Of a DNA stretch of 64,000 bases, positions 24,467 to 35,383 are shown one piece after another. Under the pieces are notes generated by a model. The model was not told the origin of the DNA and ran no database searches. It saw only the letters and a list, made by a program, of their open reading frames with translations. The stretch is from Zerene cesonia (lineage: Eukaryota > Arthropoda > Insecta > Lepidoptera > Pieridae). The first letter of the stretch is position 1; each line of letters starts with the position of its first letter. The stretch is from positions 806,001 to 870,000 of the forward strand of contig NW_024045134.1 of the NCBI RefSeq assembly GCF_012273895.1, read 5' to 3'. The translations under genes and the position numbers were made by a program.

Positions 24467-24985
24467 CTATATTTGTAATTTTTATTTTGTCTTTCATTCA
24501 AGTATTTGTTAAAATGGATTGAAAATTAAGTTGTGAAACAAGAAGAAAAATTGTAAATAATATTCAAAACGTCTAGTAATAGTCAAGTGAAACAAACATA
24601 TTAAATCAAAAATAACATTTTAATAGTAAAACAGAATACCACATAGGTAAATTCTTAAAGTCACGTGTCTTTGAATTATATTCTATAACTTAAGATAACT
24701 TATTTCTATTCTATTGTAATGTGTTACAACTGCTTTATATAGCACCATTCAATGTAACATCGTATAAAAATAAACTAAAATATTATACCAAGATTGGTAT
24801 ACACCGCATTATGCAGGATCTATTATAAATTATGATGAAAATAGATGCATATATATTCTGTTGCATCCAATTCTAAACCTTTCACTTCAATGCATATGCA
24901 TCTCACCTTTATATTCTTTTCTGTTCCAATAAGAATCTTATTGGACACTGTTAAATTGTATTCCTTACTCTATATCACAGTTAAA
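24467..24985. other. Spacer between convergent Cep131 and deadpan-like genes
   Basis: AT-rich sequence between the 3' ends of two convergent genes. It should hold most of the deadpan-like 3' UTR (minus strand). I see no further gene or repeat in it. Confidence 0.6.
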
Positions 24986-27043
24986 TCACCAAGGACGCCA
25001 CACTTCCGAGCTAGAAGTGCCCTGAACTGGAGATTTTGAACTAGTATCGGCTTCAGCTCTTTCTTTAGCGAGTTCACTACTCGTTGAACTAGATTGTGCT
25101 AAAGATTCCGCGGTGTGGCTTATCACAGTTCTAGGCACATTCGGTCTCCTTTCGAAAGGAATTTCAATGGGAGCCGGTATGCTTGGAGGAATCGTTAACT
25201 TTATCTCTGGGTATGACTTTATCCTTTCTGGAATCTGTTTGAACGCCGAATGCAAGTCTTCAACTTTCTTATTGGCATCTAAAACTTCCTTCGCATCGCG
25301 TCTCGGTATAATCGTATGCCTTTCGGGTATCGTCACTGTCTTTTCTGCATCCAAACGTATGAGTTTCGGAGGAGGTCCTATAGATTCGGCATGTCGTTTA
25401 TATTTATGTCGCATCGAATAATCCACTGCGCGTTTGGGCGACGCGTCGATTCCAATTTTGTAGTTCTCCACATCAATCACAATAGATAGGGGTTCCATTA
25501 TCTTCTTATTTCTTAATGCTTCCTGTTTTAAGGTTTCTGGTGATATTGTTGTGGACGAAACTGTTGCTTTCTGTTCTGGGCTTGAGTCTTGATCTGACGC
25601 GGAGTGGCTCGGAGGTGTTGGGAAAGGATACTTCTGAACAGGGCGTGGAGGTGTTTCTAGTTCCGTAGACGAATCGCAAGCAGAGTCACAGGATAGAGGG
25701 CTAAGTGGGGGGCTTGTTGGTTTAGTTGATTTAACGAAATGGAAAGCGCTGGGTCTTTCGTCATCTAGACGTAATGGATCAGGAACTAAGGGGGCATATT
25801 CGGAGGGGTGTAGTCGTTCGATGCCGGAGATGCAAGAGTTGAGGTGGTTTCCAAGTCGATAGCGGATTCCCGTCGGTACGCTGGCTAATCTTGAGAGGTA
25901 TCTGCGAACTTCTACCGCACAGTCCCCGAAGCCAGCCTTAAAGCGGTGCAGAACAGCTGGATCGGCAGCAATTGCAGCTGCTAGTTGTTGCCTCTGTAGT
26001 GTTTGCAGGTGCTTGACAGTCATCTCCAATATATCGGCTTTTTCTAGTTTAGAATGACGTGCTGGCTGTAAATAGATAATAAATTATTAGTCATTTAATA
26101 TAAAAAAAAATCTAAAAAATTTATTGTTCCTATTAAATTATGTAATATCATCAATTAATCTTACTTTGCTTCAATTAAAATTATTACACTTAAATATTTA
26201 TATATACACTATAAATATTTGTATATACTAGTAACAGTGGCGGATTTACAAATTTTCAGGGCATAGGCTGAATAGTTTTTGCCGCCCTTGCCTCAACAAT
26301 TGTCATTTCATACATAATTTTTACAATGCAAGTGGAAGTTTGCTACTCCCGAAATGTGCAATGACAAGCGAGATAGAAAAGTCATCTACAAAATTTGAAA
26401 ACAAAAGCTGAAAACCGTCATAGAAAAATCTTTTTGATTTCTATGAGGTGAAAAAAAATAAAAATCGTTCCCCAAATTTGCCGCCCCCAAAATCTGCCGC
26501 CCTAGGCTCGAGCCTACTCAGCCTGCTGGTAAATCCGCCACTGACTAGTAATAATTACATTATTTCTTAAATTTAAACTATAACTTACGTCTTTATCCAT
26601 GGAATCCATAAGAAGATCTTTTAATTCGTTAAGGCAATTGTTGATGCGTGCGCGCCGCTTCTTTTCCATTATCGGCTTGTTTGTCTGAAAACATTAATAG
26701 ATTAATTAGCACAAAAAATATTTTTAATAACTTCATTATTTATTAAATCTCAAATGACACCGAACTTTGTCATTGTTAACTATATTATTATTTTGTACCA
26801 AACTTTATAGCTTAATTTATTTTGTCGCACAAAATCTTTTTGACTGATCATCCCTCATTAACACCAAATATTAAAATCATCAAATTTTGCTATTTTTCTT
26901 CACCAGAAATTTATCACTATCCCATTCGTTTTCATTTAACCACTGGTATTTGAATTACACACCTTTCTTAACTCCGCTTTAGACATTCCTTGTGTTGGTT
27001 CCGAAAAACCATGTTGAGAGTCATCGTCCTCACTGCACGGCAT
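24986..27043 (-). CDS. dpn: Hes-family bHLH-Orange repressor, deadpan-like
   Basis: Exons on the minus strand: 27043-26963, 26684-26589, 26065-24986, coding for 418 aa. The basic region has the Hes-family proline in KPIMEKKRRARINNCL, then helix-loop-helix with KLEKADILEMTVKHL (bHLH about residues 24-85). An Orange domain follows (about 98-145: FKAGFGDCAVEVRRYLSRL), then a Pro/Ser-rich middle with PPLSPLSCDS, and the protein ends exactly in WRPW, the Groucho-recruiting tetrapeptide. AELRKTNKP and LEMTVKHL match fly Deadpan better than Hairy (which has LEKTVKHL), and fly Dpn is of similar length (about 435 aa). In the known family it binds class C E-boxes and N-boxes and represses differentiation genes in neural stem cells. 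A CACGTG lies 34 bp upstream of the start codon, which would fit autoregulation. Assignment to dpn over other Hes members is likely, not certain. Confidence 0.88.
26235..26543. mobile_element. Intact hAT-type MITE in deadpan intron 2
   Basis: Perfect 15-bp terminal inverted repeats CAGTGGCGGATTTAC and GTAAATCCGCCACTG bracket 309 bp and are flanked by a perfect 8-bp target duplication ACTAGTAA (26227-26234 and 26544-26551). An 8-bp duplication and a CAG-G-type terminus are hallmarks of the hAT superfamily. There is no transposase ORF, so it is non-autonomous. Both termini and the duplication are intact, so the insertion is probably recent. Confidence 0.9.
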
Positions 27044-27076
27044 TTTATTTACGTATATATTCACAAACACAAAACA

Positions 27077-27082
27077 CACGTG
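27077..27082. promoter_or_regulatory. CACGTG box in deadpan-like 5' region
   Basis: A class B/C E-box core 34 bp upstream of the start codon, in the 5' UTR or core promoter. Hes-family and other bHLH proteins bind such sites. Motif evidence only. Confidence 0.35.
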
Positions 27083-27826
27083 TGCTCACTGCGACGTTCG
27101 ATCACGTTATGAAATGAAATAGTACACGCTTCAGGAGCAAAGTTTAAATTGACCCCTTATCCTTGTTCATCCTGTTTAGAAGTTGGACCATTTAACTCGT
27201 GTTGTCTCTTTCCAGCTTGGGGTTGCAGGCGATGGGAAGTGTATCGGAATGTTTTGTTTTCGTCCCGTCCCTTTCTGACAAGGGAACCTGTTGTGAATGA
27301 AACCGTCAGCGCGGTGATTAGTGGGTGTTATTGTACAGAGTTCGAATCCAGAGCATTGCAAAAAATTCTAACATTTAATACACTTAGAAGGATGAATGAA
27401 CTACTTACACTTCATTAAAAGAAAATGTTATAAACAAAATCGTACAAAAATGTACCTAAAACTTATATTTAAGTACTTATTATGATATTTAATAAAAGTT
27501 AATTTTATACTTATCAAAATTATTAATCGTGACAAATTAAAAAAGCCAACCTAATTAAATTGAAAGAATCGCAAAGTGAAGCTACCTTTCCTATCCCCCA
27601 TGTATGGGAATGCATGATCGCGCGCAACCATAAAGAACCTTATTACTCTAACGATAAAAGCCAACAAAAAAAACTTCGTACTTTGCATTTTGTCACCTTT
27701 CCATGAAGTACCATAAAAATGGGTTCTACGGTGTTTGTACCGAGTAAAGTTTAATACGAAACTTGATGTGTGCATCGTAGCGTGTAAGGTACTGTTTTTT
27801 ATGGAGTATTACGTTATGGGGTGGCT

Positions 27827-27845
27827 TTCTCACGCTGTGTGGGAA
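27827..27845. promoter_or_regulatory. Back-to-back pair of Su(H) consensus sites
   Basis: TTCTCACG (27827-27834, reverse-strand CGTGAGAA) and TGTGGGAA (27838-27845) both fit YGTGRGAA and are 3 bp apart, 784 bp upstream of the deadpan-like start codon. This is not the inward-facing SPS arrangement seen in E(spl) genes, where the GAA ends face each other about 16 bp apart. Fly dpn is known to respond to Notch in neuroblasts. Confidence 0.4.
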
Positions 27846-30800
27846 TTCGACAAGGTGTAAGGGTTGCTTCGGTAATTGTTTGTTCACTCGATACTATGAT
27901 CATTGCATACCTATACACTATACAGTTTCTGGACATGATTTTGTACTACTAAATGAAGGTATTCGCTTTACTTTTTATGGATATAAAAAAAATTGTTATG
28001 AATATTTGTAATTTTATTTCATTTTTAAAAATTAATCACCAATTCTTCGTATTGTTTATGAAATATTAATAATTTTTATAACTAATTTGTGAAAAAATAT
28101 CAGCAGTTTAAAAGATTACAACAAAGAGCTTTTATAAAGAACAAATAGCAATTTTTATTAATATATAATATAACTCATTGAAACTAGGAAAAATCAATAA
28201 ATTCTATAAAAAAAAAAAAAACAAATAATATGAAACGGTAACATTAACGATAACGGCTTTAAACGGGCTACTAATTACCATTATAAAGTTCCCTGACCGT
28301 CCCAGGTGTGACCTTTGTGTTGTGTTTGTTCCCCACATACCGACGTACTATAAAATATTAATATTCAATTTATACAATTCTCCCACGGTCTCCCCTAATT
28401 TAGCAAAGTTATCATTTCCTTTGAAACACGTGCGTCCACGTTCGATTTTCAACTTTATCCCACTGCATTAAAAACCTAAATTTATTTTGTATATTTTGAC
28501 AAACTTATTTTGGCGTATTGGCCGTGCATCCTTCGTAATAACATTGAATTTAAACTCTATTGTTGATGGTAAAGAGTTCATGAAATTGCGTCACTTTTTA
28601 TCTGTAAGTATTCTGTGAAAATATTATCAAAACTAATGGAGCTGTGTTGCATTTTAAACATCATTTTAATAAGGCCGTAATTAATGTACGAATACCGGTA
28701 TAGATCATTCGTTCATTGAGGTGAAGCGACGTCACATGCGATCGCGTGATGGGTGTGCAATATAGGTGAACGCACTGTCATGTGTCGTTCACGTTCACAG
28801 GGACCAGTGGGAACTTTTTGAAAATTTAATTAGGACGTTAACAGATGATGAAATTGGACAAATGATGTGTCCTGTGACATATAATTAATATTTTGCACGA
28901 ATTTGTATCAGTCTCCCCGTGACCACACTCGCTGTAAAGTGTAATAATATAATGAATAATTCGCGTTTAAAATCCTTCAAAAAGTCATCAATTTCTAAAT
29001 GTATATACTCGCATAAAATCAAACCCAAGAAAACACTATTGTTTAACAATATTTATGCAAATTAAATCCAAAATACATATCTTTCTTCACATCTCAAACT
29101 ACGAAATGGCGCCACATAAAATGACGTCGTTTTTAAAAGGTAAATTAAATTAATTAGAGTAAGTATCAAAATCAGAATCCAAAAGCGAACACAATTTCCT
29201 TTTCGTTCCCCCTGCATTTTTGGAAACCTGCAAACATTGGGCATTCCCATAAAACAAAGCCCAATAATGCGCATTCCCTCACAAATATAAAAATCCTTAC
29301 CCAAATCCCCGTGATTTCTGATCACATCGAAATAAAAACATTAACAAAAAAGTAGAACGAAAATGCAAGTTACAAAAACAATTTCTCACATATATCTTAG
29401 CTGGGTCGTGTGAACCGGACAGAGCTAAGCCCGCCCTATTTCTTCCGGACTCCAAACTGTGTCTATAGCTTAGTACATTTTGTGGATATATATTGGTATA
29501 AACGCTTTCAAACGATCAAATATTTATTTAATAACCTTCTTTAGAAGCCCTTTTCAAGTGTCAAAGTATACAATATATTTGCCACCGGTTCGAAAAGTAG
29601 TTTCTACAGCTTAGATGAGATAGCTTAGAATAGATTTATAGATAAATCAAAAGTTGATTTCATGGAGTTTTATTACAGTTCTACTATCTACACACATCTT
29701 CATTAGTACCTAATTTGTATCGAATGATAAAATTATAATTGGAATTTTGGAGTCGACTAAATTCAAAGTAATCCATGATTTAAAATAAAAAAAAAATATT
29801 TAAAAATATGCTTATTATTTTAGTGTATTTATTTTATTGTTGCTTTAATTAGACAGAAAGAAATTCTGATATCCTTTCTTTGGTTTTAAGGCTTTTTTTT
29901 TGCATGCAAGTTGTAAGGTAACAATCAAAATATGTCAACGTCGTCTAAGTTATTTAAATATTTTACAAGTCCCACATTAAATTTAAGTGTGCAGTCTCTA
30001 CTGAACAGCTTTAAGCTGAATCCCTCGGATATATTGAAGTTCTTTCTCAGGAAGGTCATCACGATTGCTGTTTAAATTAAGAGGAGATTTATTGAGATAA
30101 ACACATAAAATATAAGATATATAAGCTAAGGCCCTTTATAAGCAAATGCTTCAAGTTTTGAAGTAAACGGGAGCAAAAATCATGTGTTCTTTTTCACATT
30201 AATACATAAAATTTAATGTTATAGAATGTTACGTAATGCATCTTAAAAAACATTGAATTTTGTTTTCTATTTAATAATGGTCTTTTAAATTTTTATTTTT
30301 TTCAAAATTACGTATCGTTATTTACATTTTTAATAAATGTAAATATCTTGTATTCAGTACCTTACTTATCTACATATTCGACCACTCATAAGTATTTACA
30401 AATATTTGTCTATTTGTCTATGAATCACAATGCATTGTACTCGACGGGACCCGGAAATCCAACCCCGGACGCTTGTCCGGAAATGTTTTTTTTTTATAAA
30501 AACGAGTTGATAGGCAAGGGCGCTAGTTTTTATAACCACCTGTTTCTATGGGAACTCTAATAGGTACATAAGATGAACAAAAAACATCATCATAAGAAAA
30601 GCAATCAATTTGGTTACAAAAAAGGCAGCATCCTATTTTGATTTTATCAATTATTAGAAATACTAGTACAGAACATGTAATAATTACAAAATACTTGAAT
30701 ATAAAGTGTTTTTTTTTATGATTGTTTTCTATTTTTGAATAATGAAATAGAAAGTGAATTCTTTGTTATTAATTTCTATGTATCCAAAGTAAGGTTATGA

Positions 30801-33800
30801 ATTAGATACTCGAAATAAGAAAAACGAAACGGTTAAACAGTGTTAGCAGTATCTATGCAAATTCAATTGATAATGTTCCCGTTAAGTCCTACGTCACACA
30901 TTATATTAAATCAAACGGCTCCTTCCTCTCATCGGGCCCTACATTCTCACGCTCTAAACGACAGGTGTGTCTAGACACGCCGAAAGCTTACACTAACAAA
31001 ATGGACCTTGCTGCACTGAGATAAGAGCTTGCAAACAGAGCACTAAATTATATTATTGCGTGAAGGAATGACCTCTTTTCGCGTATGAAGTTTATATATT
31101 GGTGAGCAATGTGAGTTAACTTTTTCAATAGCTTCAAATATCGCAAACTTTATAATTTTATAGATTCTAGTTTACCGAAAATCTTTATATATTTTTATTA
31201 TTTTTTTTACTGAATGCAATTTATTGCTATTCCTATTTAAATAATTGTCTGAATCATGAAAAGCTACATCATCAGTGAATAAATGGAATGTGAGTATATA
31301 CTAAGGCATCTGGACTTACGTGTGAAATAGCAATGTGTAGGTAAGAATTGTGAAACTACGAATCAAAAAATAAGCAGTGAAAGATTATTTTATTCATGGG
31401 CGGAATAGACAAACCAAATATAGGCAACTACTAAAATATATTTTTCTATATTTATTTTACGTACCAATATATTTACGGTTTATCCCAATAATACACTACC
31501 ACTCATTCAAAAGTCACCTCTATACCTTAATCTTGTTTGAGCTGGACCACAAATCCGTGTCTTAGAAAAAAAATCTGCAATCTTGTGGGAAACGTTCGCC
31601 GCATCATTTCTCAGTTAGGTCCGACTCCGCTCCTTTGTGTTAACACCTTGACTGCAGCTTTTGTGCGCCCTTCATAATGTGAAATTGAACGCCTTGTAAA
31701 TGTATACTTGAATTGTTTCTTACGGACAGATAAGAAAGAGTAGCTTAATGATCTCGTCTGTTACTATGAATAGAAATTTGGTAGACTAATTAATTACTTA
31801 AAAAAAGGGAAATTCCCGTAAAAATTACCCCCTTTCAAGTGGAAGATGTCGGAGTTATTTTATTACGTAATAATAATAATTTTATTCGTCAAAAGTGCGG
31901 AATTAACGGATTTTATGATATCTTAAAAACAAGCGATCCAGTTTAGTTTTACACGCAGCAGCAACAGAAAATTAATAAAAATCCATATCTAAGAATCATG
32001 CTAGGTTTTACCTAGTCACGTTGAACGAACAAAAATAATTTAAAAAATTTGTACAAGCTTAAATAAACAGACTCATATTTTATGTGAAAGTGACGTACTT
32101 TGGCACAATATTTAGATAGAAAATAACGTTTAGTTTGATTTGAAATAAAACAAATATATTTAAAACCAATTTATTTAAAAATGCTAAAATAAATGCATGA
32201 CTACGTATAATAAACAACATGTCATAGAATTATAATAATCTTAATTACAATAAAAAACTGAAAATGAATGCGTAATACTGTATAAACCTATTTATTTGTT
32301 AACCCATCCGTACTCTATGTAGCGTTATGCAAGATTTCGTCCCAATCACTCCTAATCTAAAAAGGAAAATAGGTAGAAGGAAGAAAAAAAGATGCGAGTT
32401 TAAGAAACAACTGAATAATAAAACTTAAAAGTATGTAAGAGTAAAGTACTAGCATTAATAAAATAATACTACTAGTATAGCATTATGCTATCTGTGGTAA
32501 ACACATAGAAGAAATTTTTAATGACGGCATTTTCTGATATCAACTACTACATAGCTACTGTCTTTGTCGATGATGCAACGGTAATTAATTATAAAAGGGC
32601 TCATCCTCAATTGTTTTCAATCAATAAATAAAATTTGACTTAAATTTTAAAATTAGCTTACTTATAATGTTGCCTAATTGAAAAACTGTAACTTTTTTTG
32701 GACTCATTTGAGAACAAATCATGTCATAAATGTCTACCTGTTAATTATTTAGAATTAAATTCGATAAAGCACCAATTTTGATCACTAAAATTTCTTAAAA
32801 TACCACAGTGTATTTATTTGTTTTCGTAATCAAATTTCATCCCTGTTTTTTTTATTGTCATTCTTGTTCATAAATAAACACACAGTAGTAAGGATACTCT
32901 TGATTTATTATTTATATTTTTTTGAAACATTACCTTCTTCGAAAAATATGGGAGTTCTTGGCATTATTGACATTGATACCTTAATAAATTTTCGTTGATA
33001 TTCAAATCGGCTATCTACTGAAAGTTTTTGAGTCTATTTTAATGTCTGTGATATTATTAGTATATTTCAAATTTGTAATATTTATACTTTTCCTCATACT
33101 TTATAATCAATTAAATTGATGCTCAAATATAATTATTGTATTCCGCTATGAAGACGACACAGTATAAAAATTTGTTCGACAAAAAAAAAATACCAATCGT
33201 ATTTTGATTTTCTATTTTTTTTTTACGTAAGTGTGTAATAATAGTATTATCAGACATAGGTCTGACAGTGTCTACAAGGGATATCTACCTGTATATTAAT
33301 TTATTTATAAAGTATGTAATTATCCTTTGCATTAATGGTACAAATTCCTTTCTTAAGGATTTAATAGCTTCATGCATGTACATATAGCTTGTTTGTATTA
33401 GATTAATTCTTTTTTAGAATTATCAATATTTAAATATTTTATTAGAATTATTCATTCGGAAATCAAAGACTTCACAAAGATATCAATAATAGATAAATGT
33501 ATAATATAAGATGGACTTCCTTAATTTCTTGGATATTATGAAATCGTAAAGATCCTTTCATATCCTAAAATAGACTCAAAGAAAAAAAAGTACTAAAATC
33601 TAGAATTTAAAATGTAATAATAATGTTCATTAAAATAATTAATTAATTAATAAGTATATACTAATAATTAAACTAATTAATATAGTCATTAAAACAAACT
33701 TAAAATAAAATAGAGATTCAAATCTATTATTAAAATCCTTCAATCTATAACATGTTACAATTTAAAAACAACTAATATTTATGTAAAATTTAAGAATTTT

Positions 33801-34365
33801 TATTATAGCTCAAGAAAAAGTGAGGAAAATACAACGATAACAATTTCAAAATTCTAATTCAAAACATTTTTCTAGTTTCACTGACACTGACAACTTCAAT
33901 TAAAAAAAAAAAGGTTTCTCATTTATTTTGTTACAACACAACATAAACTTCTTAAAATTATCTTAAACTAACACTGGCACTGGTGTATCACAGAATTATA
34001 TTCTGATTATTAATTATAATTAACATCAAAATGTTTTGATAAAAATTAGATTGTCCGATGTTTAAACTAATCACTGTTTCTTTTTTGAAAGGCTAATAAT
34101 AAACCGCTATGTAAATGCTACAAAACTGCTATTGGACAGTAAAACAACACGCTGATATATGCAAAAATTACACTGTCCATCTGTCTGCTACGCTAGATCA
34201 CGGAACAAATTTGGAGAAGTTTTCAACAGTAATAGTACTCTATTATTGTTGATCTACTGATCATGAGAAACGACAGTGTATGTAAAGAAAACTAAACTTA
34301 ATGTGAATCTTAATATTGAGTTTAATACCATTAAAATGCTTCGTATAAAATTTTTAAATCCGCTT

Positions 34366-34430
34366 TCAAAACCTGCCTCATGATCGATTTTTTTTTCTAT
34401 TCTTAAAAAAATTCTCCAAACGTAATGTGA
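34366..34430 (+). repeat. 3' part of the tRNA-like repeat family
   Basis: 'aacctgcctcatgatcgattt' followed by 'tttttctattctt' matches the 3' acceptor side and tail of 20309-20440. The 5' half of the tRNA-like body is missing. Confidence 0.5.
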
Positions 34431-34439
34431 TTGAAATAG

Positions 34440-34515
34440 GTGACTTAAGTGTCATTGCAAACCTGTGTCCCAGCAGTGGGTACATGTATAGGATGATGAT
34501 AATGATGATGAAGTG
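34440..34515 (+). repeat. LINE-type 3' end with GATGAT tail
   Basis: 'cctgtgtcccagcagtggg' then 'acatgtataggatgatgat' and further GAT units. The same order occurs at 46490-46573 and 48640-48700, typical of a lepidopteran non-LTR retrotransposon 3' end with a short tandem tail. Confidence 0.5.
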
Positions 34516-35149
34516 TTCTTATATCTGGTGTTCTATAAGGTCCATAGGTACAGATTACCCTTTTCTGTGATTTTCTAGATCAAATGTACATATTTATGTC
34601 TTTATCAAACCAGAAACTAAATTAAACACAGAACCACTAATGCAATGATCATGTAAACACATAAATTATTATATAACAGTTATATTCAATTTAATTCCGT
34701 TTAATCTTCGAAAAATTATACAGTAACATGTTTTTTTTTTTCAAAAAAATCTAACATTAATTTTTTATAAGTCAATTAAACATCTAGAAATATTCAATAA
34801 AGTGGAAAAATTAGCAATTGTTTTTTAATTGAATTTCAATATAATCATAACCTCATTTGTGCAGTACTATTTATTATCTATATTCTATAATAATTCATTA
34901 ATTCTAAATACAGTAATTCGATAAAATTTAAATTCACATGCATTTCACAACACAACTTTAAACATTGTCTTAAATACAATTACATAAATTCTTTGGAACT
35001 GTGCGCATCTTTTTAGACTACTCCATGTATTTCTATAGCCTAGTTACATAGAATGATAATTTATTACTAAGTGATACTTGTGGGCAATTGAGTATATATT
35101 TTTTTTTGTAATTATTCAGCATAACAGCACTCTGTGCTTCTTGGTTTTA

Positions 35150-35383
35150 CGAATTTGCCCAAAAGTATGCAAATGGGTCAAAATTGCCCATACATTTAAA
35201 TATTGACAATTCTTTATTTACGTAAATTATACTCGTATTGGGTTACTCTTGCACAGTGGAACAGGTAACGTTTGCTTATCCAATTATAGACGGACAAAAT
35301 CTGCCCATACGCATACACAAGCACAAATTGCCTACACCCACACAGTAAAAATTGCCCATATACAAACTGCCTACATGGGCACA
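35150..35383. repeat. Degenerate repeat around TTGCCCATA at the 3' end of the KASH-like gene
   Basis: Variants of 'ttgcccata' or 'ctgccta' recur at least seven times, spaced roughly 15-40 bp, between about 35155 and 35376. On the minus strand they read as TGGGCAA or AGGCAA units. The stop codon of the KASH-like gene (35371-35373) lies within one unit, so the last codons and the start of the 3' UTR are repeat-derived or have been overrun by the repeat. Confidence 0.5.

Larger units (their letters stand above)
27083..35150. other. 8-kb non-coding region upstream of deadpan-like gene
   Basis: No supported exon in about 8 kb. ORFs are short and without splice or protein-like support. It contains five Su(H) consensus sites (27827, 27838, 29383, 30944, 31584), a second CACGTG at 28427-28432, a CAGGTG E-box at 28303-28308, a tRNA-T-arm-like motif 'gagttcgaatccag' near 27339, one tRNA-like repeat fragment (34366) and a LINE-type GATGAT tail (34440). 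Its size and position make it a plausible enhancer region for a developmental regulator. Confidence 0.55.

Noticed and set aside
27149..27418. 89-codon + strand ORF next to the deadpan start
   Set aside because: It overlaps the likely promoter region, has no domain, and holds a T-arm-like 'gagttcgaatccag' that suggests a repeat remnant.
29062..29325. 87-codon ORF upstream of deadpan with a hydrophobic stretch
   Set aside because: Biased AT composition, no signal of a family, and no neighbouring exons. Treated as a chance ORF.
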